Below, piece by piece: positions 39,670-50,629 of a stretch of 64,000 nucleotides of DNA. The stretch comes from Isochrysis galbana (Eukaryota; Haptophyta; Isochrysidales; Isochrysidaceae). Both the position numbers and the translations under genes were made by a program. Under the pieces are notes generated by a model. It was not told the origin of the DNA, made no database searches, and worked only from the letters and a program-made list of their open reading frames with translations. The stretch's first letter is position 1; every line of letters begins with the position of its first letter. The stretch is taken from contig CM030935.1 in NCBI GenBank assembly GCA_018136815.1, forward strand, positions 4,568,159 to 4,632,158. Reading direction: 5' to 3'.

Positions 39670-40725
39670 TCACTCATGACAGGACTCCCTGCCGCGGCAA
39701 GCGCAAGCACCCTTCCCCCCTTGTGCCACCCAGCTCTTCACTAGCCTTCTACCTGCGCTAGCCGGAGCGCCCCTCCCTCCACACTCAGACAGCCCCCCAC
39801 GCCAGGATCCTGTATTGGTCTCGCAGGCAAGGGGGCCTAATGGGAGGGTGAGGAGCAACTCCTCAAAGAGGAGCTGTGGGGAAGGAGATGTCTGAGTGGC
39901 GGCGCTATACCCTTGCGCTAGGCATGGGCAGCGACGCCGCCTCAAGACATGTCCTCCCTCTTGTCTTGAGTCGAAATTTTTGGTGCTTGAAACAGAGGAC
40001 GAGGGGGTTTGTGCTTCTTGGGTTGGTTGTAGATGGAAGAGGGAGTGGGAAAGGAAGTGAAGTGTTGAAAGAGGGCCCAAGGCAGGGCACTGAGTTGTAG
40101 GTACTTGTGGCCCACAAGAGTGGGGCGAAGACGAGAAGTGTATCAACATGTGTCTTGAGTTGAAATATTTGGTGCTTGAAACACAAGGCGAGGGGGTTCG
40201 TGTTGTTTGGGTTGGTTGTAGTGTGAAGGGGGAGTGGGAGAGGGAGTCAAGTGTTGAAAGAGGGCCCAAGGCAGGGCACTGAGTTGTAGGTACTTGTGGC
40301 CCACAAGAGTGGGGTGAAGATGAGAAGTGTGTCAACATGTTGGAAAACAGAGGCATTGAGTGCTCTCTGTGGAAGATTGATGGTTGTGAAGTGCCCTCCC
40401 ATGTTGGGTGCACTGATGGTAGAGGTTTCCACCATGGGGAGGGCAGCTGAACTGCCCTCCCACATGAGGTGCTCTTGGGGTGGGAGGGTTTCCCACTGTT
40501 GGAGGGGGTCTCAAAGACCCCCTGCATGATGCGCAGAGCCATGGTGGCAACCTGTTCGGTGCCAGTGCTCGCCACCCCGCGCGCTCGCGCGGGTGTGGTT
40601 TGGATGGGCTGGATGGGCTTTGAGAGGGCTTTCTGACGAGCCGCCTCGGGCGGCGTGGGGCGTCCCAGGTGGGGCGCAGTGGCGAGGGTCGCCTGAGGCT
40701 CGGGAGCGGTCGCGGCACGCTCCAT
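39670..40725 (-). CDS. Second ORF1-like frame of the same retroelement family, internally duplicated
   Basis: A 351-codon frame from the ATG at 40725. The N-terminus (MERAATAPEPQATLATAP then GRPTPPEAARQK) parallels the ORF1 at 9.7-11.4 kb (MERAPTAPTPQPPAATTP, GRPKPPEPKR). The conserved stem-loop precedes the ATG. The middle contains a 63-residue unit repeated twice (CGPQVPTTQCPALGPLSTL in each). There is no zinc region and the C-terminus is Gly/Arg-rich. It may be a diverged ORF1, or an ORF1 5' end joined to other DNA. Confidence 0.5.
   Translation of the reverse strand: MERAATAPEPQATLATAPHLGRPTPPEAARQKALSKPIQPIQTTPARARGVASTGTEQVATMALRIMQGVFETPSNSGKPSHPKSTSCGRAVQLPSPWWKPLPSVHPTWEGTSQPSIFHREHSMPLFSNMLTHFSSSPHSCGPQVPTTQCPALGPLSTLDSLSHSPFTLQPTQTTRTPSPCVSSTKYFNSRHMLIHFSSSPHSCGPQVPTTQCPALGPLSTLHFLSHSLFHLQPTQEAQTPSSSVSSTKNFDSRQEGGHVLRRRRCPCLAQGYSAATQTSPSPQLLFEELLLTLPLGPLACETNTGSWRGGLSECGGRGAPASAGRRLVKSWVAQGGKGACACRGRESCHE
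39963..40340. repeat. 189-bp tandem duplication
   Basis: Two units, 39,963-40,151 and 40,152-40,340, each starting GTCTTGAGT and ending CAACATGT. They are exactly the same length (189 = 63 codons), so the reading frame is kept. Confidence 0.93.
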
Positions 40726-40730
40726 AGTTC

Positions 40731-40748
40731 AAACTATAACAATAGTTT
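40731..40748 (-). promoter_or_regulatory. Stem-loop upstream of second ORF1-like frame
   Basis: AAACTATAACAATAGTTT, identical to the 11,380-11,397 palindrome and at nearly the same distance from the ATG. Confidence 0.7.
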
Positions 40749-41186
40749 TTTTCGACTCCCCCCGTGCATTACTAGCCCTTGGGTCATTGACCCCCACTTA
40801 TAAAAGTAGAAAGTAGGTTTGCTCTTAGTGGATGATTAGTATGGTGTATGGTATATTAATATTACTTTAATTCAAATTCAAATACTAGTACATAAATATA
40901 AATAAACTCCGGGCCTTACGCGATGTAAAAATAAAATTATTCGCATGGTCCTCTTTCGACGGAACGCGCACTCATGACTCATGAGCTCCCCGAAAGAACC
41001 GCGTTCCGCGCTAGCTGCCGGCGCGCCCTCGCAGGCGATCTCCAAAGGTTAGATCAGCCATGCTCTGACCAATGAATCACGTCCCAAGTCGCAAGCCATG
41101 TATGTTCTCCAGCTTCAAGCGCTTGCATATTGAGGGTTTGGACGAACATGAAATTGAATCGCGAATTGTGGTCCATTCGCCAATAC

Positions 41187-41282
41187 ATACTAGTCGGAGA
41201 ACAAGCAAAAAGCTTTTAAGTACCCATAGCTTCCTCTACGTACTAGTCGAAGAACAAGCAAAAAGCCTATTCAGTACCTATC
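41187..41282. repeat. Tandem duplication of about 48 bp
   Basis: TACTAGTCGGAGAACAAGCA...AGTACC is followed by TACTAGTCGAAGAACAAGCA...AGTACC. It lies in the AT-rich interval 40,750-41,330, which contains no supported gene. Confidence 0.85.
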
Positions 41283-41337
41283 TATAGATTACTCGAATAC
41301 AAAAGACAAAAGGCCAAAGTGCCGAAGTAGGTGGGGC

Positions 41338-43807
41338 TCATCCACGGTCAAATGCCTCCACGAACGCGAGGAAGAGGGACGTCACAAGTGCGGTGGATAT
41401 GTATAGGACGACGCTCTCAATAAGATCGGGATGGAGCGCGATATCTGCAAGCCAGTGAACACTACCCTTTGTCGACCAAGACTCACGCTGTCCGAGTAAG
41501 GGGATGACAATTACTTTCGGTGCGTCCTCAATCGATTGGTGGTCCGTGCGCCCCGAGATCATCAATGCGAGATCCGCACATGACTCGGCTATCGATGATA
41601 ACAAGTTGTTGCACTCTTGCGGCAATATGGGCAGAGAAATTCCGTGTGCATTCTGGAGCCGTGTCATCATAGAAGACTCAACACGAGGATAAGTTGCATC
41701 ACCGGTCGGACACAACGAGGCCGCCGCAAGTTCACGCGCCTGCTCGAGCAGTGTGATATTGGGCTCTACGAGTAGGTGCCTCAGAGCACGAGTCGAATTG
41801 AACGGCCGCGGGGCAGGCAAGGAACGTGAGGTCGACTGGTTCTTGTCACACGAACATGCACGCTCGTCATCACAGAACACCTCTCGACTTGGCGCGAAGG
41901 GTACGTGCGGAGACGGGACGCACTCCAAGGTCTGGGCAGTCGCATTGGAAATTGCGATGCAGTCGAATGTCCTCTCGGAGGCGTCGTCGCGGTCGGCCGG
42001 TAAAATATGCTCAGTCTTGCTAGTCGGGTGCTGCCGCCTCTCGCCTGTAGCGCCTGGTGCAAGGGCCTCCTCCATCGCAATGGACTTACGCTGTCTGACC
42101 GTCGCCACACGCCGGAGCTGGGCACATTGGTTCGCCTGAATCTCCCTTATCAAATATTTCCGCTGCCAAATTGCAGTGTACGCCTCGTTCACGCCCAAGT
42201 ATGCCTGTGGAGACAGAGCAGCCGTGCCAGTGGGGGGGGAGGGGGGGTTAGAAGGGCGAAGTGGGTAGAAACTTCAGCTAGCAAGGAGTTGTATAATGCG
42301 CATGCCCCTACCACAAAGGTCACCAGGCTAAGCGGCAGCGGCGCACAATGGCAAAGGAGAGCAAAGTCATCACGGGCCCCTGCAGGATGCCAAAAATGGT
42401 AACTGACCAAGGACCTCGCTCCTCCGAGTAGGTTACACGGCGAATTTCGCGCAAGAGGGTCGAGAAGATGAGTACAAAGGCTGCATGCCCTCGGATGCGC
42501 ACAAGACCTGGCGCTGTTACGACGAAAGCGGCGAGGAAGAAGTCGATCAGGGGCTTCGCAGCATCCATGGCAAGCTTGGTTGGGAGTCCGAGCCACATTG
42601 CTGTGTTTGGCGCACGCTGCATTGTGCTAGACGACGGCTCCGCGAGCTGGTCCGGGTAACTGGCGGACATGGGCTTGAGCTTTGCTGCTGAGTCGCTCGC
42701 ACAGGCAACGAGATGGAAGTCGTATGCCGCCAGCATGAGTCGCGCTATCATGAGAATGCTCAGAGTGTACTTGAACGGGCGGCCCATGCTGCAAAGCCTC
42801 ATGTGCCGGTTGTGGGGCAACAGCGACGGCCCGATGATAACAATGAAAGCGGCGAGGAGAACCACAGGGACGCGAGCACAGCCCTCGTCGGGCAAGAAGT
42901 AGGCAGTCTCCTCAATCATCAACGCCATAGCGAAGAACGCAAACACAGCGTTGATCGTAGCGAGGGGGCCGTTGGTCCAGGCCTTGGAGATCGCCATGGG
43001 GTCACACAGCTTCTTGATTTCCTCGTCGTGATCCAGACCGACGCGAAGAGCACCCATGGCCTGCTCTCGCTCGAGGCTAAAGGTGAGCGCTGCTGTAGAG
43101 GCTGCCTGCGTCAACATCGCACTAAATAGGAGTGCCACAGGGCCGCGCAGTAGGAAGAGTGGCAGACTGCGCTCCAGCAGGTAGGCGTAGCGGACTGCGT
43201 CGCTAATAGCGCTCGCGAGGAGCACCCACAAGAAGTCGTTCCTTTTCGTCGCTGGGCAGGGCAGGATGGCCCAGAGGATGCCGATGTGGAGCTTCCAGAA
43301 CATGTAGAAGTCGTCGAGATGCAGACTAAAGAGAGTCTCCCGCGCCGGGTTATTGAATGCGTGCAACGTGGTGAGTGCCGAACTGACGACACGCTGGGCT
43401 ACGAATGCGCCCATCAGGCTGCTCTGCGGGAGGTGGACTCCGAAGAGGGGCCTCGGAGCTTGGTCGCGACTCATGAACACCATGATGCAGCTCAAGCACG
43501 TTAGGCAAATACACTGGAAGTACCAGATAGACGAGCCGAGCTCGACGGCGAGGGCGCCGCTCAGCAAGATCACGTTGATGCTCAGCAGTAGCGAGAGGGC
43601 CTGCAGCTGCTGCTGTAGCCGCTTGACAAATGGGAGTTCTGCGGCGTTGACCAGTCTCTCTCCCGAAAGCATCCTGCACACTAGGCTGGTCGAGCGGCAG
43701 AGGACGGGCATGGGGTGCGCGGGCGGCGGCTCGCCATGGACCAGCTGGTTCGCCTCGCTCCGCACCCATTCCGCACACGCCCTCCAGCCTACCGAGCTCA
43801 TGAGCAT
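41338..43807 (-). CDS. Large multi-pass membrane protein, family not recognised
   Basis: Two exons, 43807-42347 and 42204-41338, joined in phase 0 (ATT|GTGCGC donor, CTCCACAG acceptor), give 775 residues. The join is supported because it continues a hydrophobic helix (MTLLSFAI then AYLGVNEAYTAIW). Exon 1 has about eight to ten hydrophobic segments, for example LSLLLSINVILLSGALAVEL and FAFFAMALMIEETAYFL. After the last of these comes a basic, helical stretch (WQRKYLIREIQANQC, RRVATVRQRKSIAMEEAL) like the linker after the membrane part of some sensor or cyclase proteins. However, no catalytic domain follows, only about 200 soluble residues with several Cys and a final helix (LYISTALVTSLFLAFVEAF). 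A function cannot be given. Confidence 0.75.
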
Positions 43808-44020
43808 CGTCCGAAGGGGAAGGGGGAATTGGAGAATGGGGAATGGGGGATTGGGGGAGGGAGGGAAAAGGGGAAGGGGGGGAAAGGGAAGGGCGAGGGG
43901 CAAGAGAGTAGAGAAGAAAGAGGGGGAAAGAGTGGGAAAAGGGGGGGGGCGGTGGGCGAGCGTCGGGGGCTGGGGGGACAGCAACTCGGCGTGAGAATGA
44001 GACTTGCTTCCCGCGAACCG

Positions 44021-44044
44021 CCCCCCCCCCCCCCCCCCCCCCCC
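44021..44044. repeat. C24 homopolymer
   Basis: Twenty-four C in a row, about 215 bases upstream of the membrane-protein start at 43807 (G24 on its coding strand). Confidence 0.95.
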
Positions 44045-44394
44045 TTCTTCCACCCGCGCCGGGAGATTCAAATGTTGGTATGAGAGCGCGGGTGTGGGCG
44101 GAAGGGGGAGTCCCCGTCTTTCCTCTCTTTCTCTCACGTAGAGGGAGGGGCATCATACACAATGTAACACACACCGGAAAGAGATGCGAGGTGAGTGCTG
44201 AGGCGAGAGAGGACGAAAGGAGTGAAAGGATGAAGGGAAAAGGTGCGGGGAGCAGAGAAGCTGGTATCGGGTTTGGTGCCGATGACCACATTCATTCATC
44301 CCCCAACCTCACTCTGTATATGCTGCGAGAGGAGGAGCCGGACCTCGGAGCTTACTCACGGCTTTTCACAAAACGCCTCGGTCGTGCCAAACGT

Positions 44395-44475
44395 GACGAG
44401 ACCCTCTCTCATAATCGCGAACCTTGACGAGACCTTCCCTCATAATCGCCCAACTTGACGAGACCTTCTCATGAT
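44395..44475. repeat. 31-bp minisatellite, about three units
   Basis: GACGAGACC...CTCATAATCGC.AA.CTT repeats about three times. No gene is seen in 44,150-45,490. Confidence 0.85.
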
Positions 44476-44816
44476 GGCCACTCGATTGGGCGCACTCTCA
44501 TGGTAATCAGCGGTGCTAATCCACGAACCCCGAGAGCGAGAGCGCGCCTCCGAAACCTACTCTGTGCTCTGTGCATTCCGCTTGTACCGCCCCCTTCCGC
44601 CCCTTTTCACTCACCTCTCATCCCTTTCCTCTCACTCATATTCGGGGATTTTTGCTCTGTAAGTGAAAAGTTCAAATGGCAAGTCGGCAACAGTCGGTAG
44701 TCAGCATGATTTTGCCCTCGTAGTGCCGCAAGCCCCTGTGGGACCATGGGACCAGTGAAAGAATGAAGAATTTGGTGGGTTGGGGATCATTTGGGAACCC
44801 GAGTCGGGCGTCGGGC

Positions 44817-44892
44817 GGCGGGCGGCTCCAGAGCCGGAGATATGACCTGCCCCGGGCGGCTCCAGAGCCGGAGATATATGACCTGCCCCGGG
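44817..44892. repeat. Tandem duplication of 37-39 bp
   Basis: GGCGGCTCCAGAGCCGGAGA...GACCTGCCCCGGGC occurs twice; the second unit has an extra TA. CTCCAGAGCCGGAG is near-palindromic. It is followed at 44,905 by AGCCCGGTCACTCA, an R1 end-like motif. Confidence 0.9.
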
Positions 44893-45497
44893 CAAAAAGT
44901 GTAGCCCGGTCACTCAATCTTTTTAACCACTATTTTCCACCTTCCTTGGGTCTTGGGTGTCCAAGTCCAAGGATTCCGCAGGGTCCCCCCCTACCCCCTA
45001 CCTGCCCCTGCCCCGGCAACCGCATCCCCCCTTCGACGAACCCACGACCCCCCTCCTGCCCCACGAAAGACAATGGCATCCCTAGATGGCACACACAACT
45101 CAGCCCTGGAGTATGGAGTATATGCATATGCCGGCGGCTGTATACATAGTGTATACATATAGTATACATAGCTGACATCTGTACACACGGTCAGGGTCAG
45201 GGTCAAGGTACATCTATTATCTATATACTGCTACAGTATCTATATATACATATAGCTATACGACTTTGTCTATGTGCTCGCACGTGCCACGTGCCACGTG
45301 CTTACTTCTCACACCTATACCTATACCGCTGAGCCGCTGAGTCGGAGTTCGCCACGCCAAGTAAGTATCGAGTATCGCCGGAAGCCGGAAGCGGGCGGCA
45401 CCCCACACCCTAGTCTGCAAACCCCAGCCTCTACCTCTATCTTCTATCTACATCTACATCTACATGTTGCATTCATTCATACCCGTCGGATCCAGAG

Positions 45498-45860
45498 TTA
45501 GCCCGGTCACTCACTATGGGGGTGCGGAGGGCACCAGCTGCAATGGGTAAATGAAGGGCCAAATAAGCTCCCTATAGGTTCCAGTAGGATGGATCAGCAA
45601 AAAAATTGGGGGGATCTCCGTCGAAATTTTCGAAAAATACCGAATTTCAGGCCTTCGATGACGGTGCGCGAAATACAATCGGGCCCCCTTCCGGTATATT
45701 TTTAGTGAGGCCCTTCATGCGAGGCACAAACATCGAACAGCGAGGAAGCTTGTGACGCCAACTCACAAATTCCACAAAGCGTGGTTCTATGCACACTGGA
45801 CCATAAGTCAAACTAGTAATTTTGCACTTCAATGTGTACGAAAGTATCACAAAACTCAAG
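45498..45860 (-). repeat. Dispersed repeat R1, copy 1
   Basis: Starts TAGCCCGGTCACTCACTA and continues in parallel with 57,296-57,655. The minus strand encodes a conserved piece in both copies (FVSWRHKLPRCSMFVPRMKG then LTKNIPEGGP), here broken by stops upstream. The conservation of protein reading suggests an old transposon-encoded protein whose 3' end lies at the R1 terminus. Confidence 0.88.
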
Positions 45861-45899
45861 ACGCTTACGTGAACCACTAGTCACCGAGGGCTAGAGCGG

Positions 45900-46960
45900 C
45901 TAATTTGGCACCGCGACCGGTCGGACGGCATGGTCTTTTTCTGATCCATTTCAACAAGTGACAGCACACAACGTCAAATCAAGATATGCTGCCCTAGTTG
46001 CCGAGCCAATTGCCCCCTCCAGCCTCGCACATCTTGTCGAATATCGGCATTGGCGTAGAAACCGCGTCAACGTTTACGTACCGAGATGCGCTCGAGTACC
46101 CAACTTCCCACAGCTACCGAGCGCGCTGCCGACGCTTTCTCGGTCTCCCACTGGGATAGAATGCCTCCCCAGGCACCATATCCGAATATGCCGCCCTAGC
46201 AGCCACGCCAATCGCCGCCCCCGCCCCCGCCCGCGCGCATCGCGCCATAGTCGGCAGGAGCCAAATTCATGTACCTAGCGGCCTCGGCGCACGCCTATGC
46301 GGTGAAGGCGGAGGTGAGAGGTGAACACGCCACACACCAGCTCTCAAAATTTCGGATCAACGGTAGGCGCGAGCGCGTGGGGCCGGGCCAGGAGGCTTGG
46401 TGTCGAGTCGAGCGGAGCCGGAGGGCTCTGGGCCACTCCGTCGCGAGCGGCACCGGCGGTTAGCGCGGCGCCTTGGCCCTCCTCCCCGCCGGGAGTCGGT
46501 TGAATGAAATTCTGGATGGGGTCGGGCATCCCCATTTGGGTGTCTGGACTGGGAACGAACGGCGAACGAAGGGCTGTGGGGCGGTGAGGTGCTCCTAGCG
46601 GCCCTAGTGTGTTGGATAGTAAGAGATTGTTAGACCTACAAAGAACTCTTCCCTCAGGGAGGGAGCCTAGGCTGCTTGAGTGCAGCGACGCAGCGAACAA
46701 CGACAACAGGATACACCGACTCACGAACACACCGGAATCATTCACCCAAACCAAGCAAATTATCAAGCAACCGCGACCCCAAATCACCGATAACTCAAAC
46801 ACGTCGCGAGAGACGGAGAGAGAGAGCGAGCGAGAGAGAGAGACTCCGCAGCGACGGCCGGAGCGTGTCTCCGTTGTAACTTCCCACGTAGCGGAGAGTC
46901 CGAAGGGGAGCGTCATGTCGCGCGACCACGGCGATCACTTTGGATACAGATCGCGACGAG
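45900..46960. other. Unassigned region
   Basis: It contains two similar stretches reading YAALVAEPIAP and YAALAATPIAAP in different frames about 200 bases apart, suggesting an old duplication, and a GAGAGAGAGAGCGAG run near 46,815. No domain recognised. Confidence 0.35.
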
Positions 46961-46966
46961 ATATCT

Positions 46967-47350
46967 TCACGACCGAATAAATCTTGCCGCCTCACGGTCA
47001 AACTCGTTCACATTTAACTGGTCAATCATATCGTTCAACACGCTATCGAAGGCGGACTTTAGCTCTTCCTCCTCCTTCTCGATCGTCTCTAGCGAGGGCG
47101 GCTCGCCAGAGGACAACCCCGGAACACTGGTCGCACCGGGTGCGATTGCCTTGACAAGCAGAGCGCCGATGTAGTCGGCAGCGCGCTTTGTGCGCTCAAG
47201 AGGAGGGGGTGCATGCTTCTGGTGTTTTGGACAGTCCTTGGTAGCTTCCGAGTCGAGCAGGCGCTTCATGCTTACGACCGCACGAGTGGCTTCATCCGGA
47301 GCGGCGGCTCCCTTAACCAGTACCTCGGCGTTACACGAATCCTTATTCAT
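46967..47350 (-). CDS. Small acidic/helical protein, unknown
   Basis: ATG at 47350 directly follows a CTTGCAG acceptor-like site. 127 codons, with KRTKRAADYIGALLVKAI and a C-terminal Glu-rich helix (SLETIEKEEEELKSAFDSVL). There is no recognisable domain. It could be an exon or a transposon-encoded piece; nearby repeats make the latter likely. 47,400-47,830 shows no gene. Confidence 0.35.
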   Translation of the reverse strand: MNKDSCNAEVLVKGAAAPDEATRAVVSMKRLLDSEATKDCPKHQKHAPPPLERTKRAADYIGALLVKAIAPGATSVPGLSSGEPPSLETIEKEEEELKSAFDSVLNDMIDQLNVNEFDREAARFIRS

Positions 47351-47904
47351 CTGCAAGGAGTATGCGGACAGTGAGCGCTGCAAGTCATACCTTTCTTTTT
47401 GACCCTTGCTACCCCCACGACCGCCCGTGTGGCGACTTCTCGCGAGCTTGGGCGGTCTTTCTCTCCCTCCCTCCTACCCATCCACTCCGTCAGCCAAACG
47501 GAACAGTGCCACGTGAGGGTATGAGGGGGGGGGAAGCATTGCTCTATGTGCTGCTTCCGCTCGCCCGGCGCTGCCCTCGCTCAGCCCAGCCACTGTCCCT
47601 CCCGGTCAGGAGACGTTGGCGCGCCTCTCCGCCCGCCTATGTGGACGCATCTCCTCCCGCCTATGGGACGCCTGCGCGCCTTCGTACGGCGGGGTGGGGT
47701 GCAACCACCTGCGCTGGGGTGGCTGAAGGGAGCGAGGGCGCGGTGAAAGGGCAGGACCGGCTGCGATGTCCCCTTTTCTACGGTCAAATCGCCTTGCTGC
47801 ACGTTTGTACTGTAAAAAAGGGGGTCCTTTAAGTAGAACTTATACCGTCCACATGGGGGGCATTTGCGAAAAAAACAACCAAACCTGAGGTTGCACCCTC
47901 TTAT

Positions 47905-48145
47905 CCTCCTATGGAGGATGTGCTTGAAGTGCATTATACGAGTCGCGTAGAGTTAGAAAGTTGTACTTATATAGTTGTGATATCTGTTTCCATTTCCCCG
48001 CTAGGGCCGGTAGCCTCTTTCCCCATCTTATCGTGGACTTCTGTCTCTTTGTCTTCCGATTTGCGAGGAACGCCTGGGTCAACGGCCCTTGACGCTTATA
48101 TCCTCCAGGTTGTGTGGCGCGAGCCCTGAAAGGTGTACTCTTGAA
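47905..48145 (-). mobile_element. LINE-like remnant D
   Basis: Carries the segment just upstream of the zinc module (HIQEYTF, WGKRLPALAGKWKQISQLYK, then MHFKHILHRRI) and breaks off at that point. It is homologous to 21,290-21,090 of copy A. Confidence 0.75.
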
Positions 48146-48583
48146 TGTGAACAATGTAAATGCAACATGCAAGGAGCATAGCGGCATGATGCAATCTCGC
48201 GAATGAGAGCAACCGCCTGTCAGCCAGGACGGCTCGAGACAACTCAATGCTTCGGCATGATGTCGCATTGTTTGTAGAAGTATCACTACATATGCATGCA
48301 TTAGACACGACACAACGCACAAGTGTACATAGTACAAAGCGGCCCGGGTCGATATCACCTTGCACGAGCTGCGCGCTACTTGACATTAACTGTGGCCTCA
48401 GAAGAAGGGGGCATGCAGCCCGACAACATGGGCACGGACGCTACAACAAAAGGAGGCGTGCAGCACGGCGAGAGGGGCACGAGCGTGATCGCGTCTCGCT
48501 CAAGAGCGGCCACGCCCACGTGCCGAACATCTCCATGTGCCCCGCCCTCGCTTCCCTAGGACTACAGGCTTGAGCCCAGTTAC

Positions 48584-49057
48584 CTTTTGCGCTTCGAGAG
48601 CTGCCACGCGATTGTGCGCCTGCAACTTCTCTGCAGTTGTTCCCGTCGCCTCCGCTTTCCTCGCAACTTCTTTTGCCTCCTGATATTGTATCTCCCACCT
48701 CTTGTCCGCTTCTGAAGACGCAGACGCCTCGGCCGTCGCCACGCAGTCTGTGCACCTTTGCTTGCCTTCCCCCTTTTGGATCTGTGCACGTGTGAAGCGG
48801 GAAGCCGGCTTGGATACGCCGCACGCGCTACACACCGCCTCTACCGCGCCAGTGCCGTCCTCTGCCTCAACCTTGGCAGTGGCGGCCGCACGCTCAGTCG
48901 CCGCCGCCGCCTCGACGCATTGCTTGCAGGTGAGTTTTGCGTCGTGACTGCGGTGGCGCTCGATCATCCGCTTCGAGAAGGAGGCGGCCGTCAGCCGCTT
49001 CTGTCGGCACACACTGCACTCGAAGTTTCCGGCCCAGTCACTCCGCCCATCCGCCAT
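48584..49057 (-). CDS. Double Stc1-like zinc-finger protein, first exon
   Basis: ATG at 49057, 158 codons to a strong AAG|GTAACT donor at 48,583; downstream exon(s) were not placed. Two copies of a CxxC...CxxC module are present: FECSVCRQKRLTAASFSKR...CKQC (residues about 12-46) and AVCSACGVSKPASRFTRAQ...CTDC (about 75-107). The CxxC-K-x(4)-FS-x(n)-CxxC pattern is that of the Stc1 domain. That domain was first described in the fission-yeast protein bridging Argonaute and the H3K9 methyltransferase complex, and it is widespread in algae with unknown roles. A Glu/Ala/Lys helix follows (ADKRWEIQYQEAKEVARKAE). No signal peptide. Confidence 0.75.
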
Positions 49058-49359
49058 CTGGACGTGTGTACGGCTGGCTGAGTGTCGTGCAGAGATGAAG
49101 GATGAAGCAGAGAAGTGAGCTCTTCCAACGGGGAGAGGGCGGGCTCACAGCAGAGGAGAGAGACGCAGCACCAGAACAGATGCCAGCTCTCGACGAGAGC
49201 AGGCGCGCGCTCTCTCAAGCCCACGGCCGCGACGCTCCCCCTTCCCCCTCCCCCCCGCCCTCCCTCTCTCGGCGGAGAAACAAGAAAAGACCCCCTCCTC
49301 AGGTGGTCCGCGGATGTGAGAGGGAGGGGCCACCCACACGGTATCTATCGTCACCTAGA

Positions 49360-49775
49360 TGCGAAATACGTACCATATTGGCCGTATTTGGCCACTGGCC
49401 AAACAAATACACACTACTATATTTGAAGCGCGTCCTGGGCCCAGATGGGAAATGCATATTTAAGGTTTTTGACCAGAGGCCAAATACATATGTATTTGGC
49501 TGTACTTGAAGCGCGTCCTGGGTTGTAGGCCTCGAATGTATTTTTGAAATGGATTTGGCCGGAGGCCAAATCCAAATGCATATGTATTTGGCTGTATTAA
49601 GACCCGTAACAGGTTTGATTTTAGCAATCTGGATATCTGGTTGGAGTTCAGATTTGGTATCCAGATAGTATCCGGATACCTCTGGAGCTCGTTAGATACT
49701 GAGATAGATACTGAGAGCAGTTGGGCAGACATGCCATCAGTTATGCCAGATATTCGGAATATCCGGGTATCAGGA
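49360..49775. repeat. AAATAC word island 2 followed by GGATAT word island 2
   Basis: 49,360-49,600 has three AAATAC and four GTATTT words, including CCAAATACATATGTATTTGG. Part of it is the inverse of 15,495-15,580. 49,620-49,775 then switches to CTGGATATCTGG and GTATCCGGATAC words. 49,780-50,620 has no supported gene. Confidence 0.85.
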
Positions 49776-50629
49776 ACTTATTCTTTTATTCCCCCGGCCA
49801 CCTTAAATAGATCGGCGTGCCACTACTCCGTGCGATGGCGTGGCCGCGTCCCTCCTTCCATTGGGTACCTTTGTCCTTTGTTGCTTGTGAGAGTTACTTG
49901 CGTTTGTAGTCTCTTCAGCCTTGTCCCAAGTACCCATGGGGAGGTGGGAGATGGTGCATATTAGATTGTATGATGAGTTCTATACATAGGCTAACATGAT
50001 GACTTAGAGCTCTCAGGGGGCAGGGGGTGCTGCTCAACTCCTCACAACAAGGTGCAGTGACAGCCCCCCTCCCCCCCCTAACACACCTATGGTCACCAAC
50101 ATTCAACGCATGTAACACAAGAGTCCTACCCCCCCATTGTTAGACCTAGTTGCCTAGCCCCAGCCCAGATGAGCTGAAGCTAGCCAACTAGGACGGAGAT
50201 GGCGATTGCAGTTGCAATGAGGGAAATATGTGTGCTGGCACCCCCTCTTGACACCCGTAGGTTTGCCAAGAGGCAGGAGATGTGGAATGAATGAGAGTTG
50301 TGGCAAGAGCACAAGAGCACTAGGGGGACGTCACTCTGGGAGTGGCACCGAACCCCAAACGGTGCGTTTGAACTTGAACTTCAAGTGCTCTTGCCACAAC
50401 TCCCTGTCTAATGCCCCATGTCCCCTTCATGGGTCTATTGCAATTGTGAACCAGTCAGCTGGTCAGATGTTAATTGGAGCACCAATGCTCACGCAATGCC
50501 GTGCACTTCGTCTGCACCACACTCGTACTCCCATGCACCGCACCGCACATACACCAGGTAACCCTCCACCCTGGACACAGTACCCAGCATGGCAAAGGAC
50601 CCAATGTGGACCTTCTGCCCAACTCTCAC

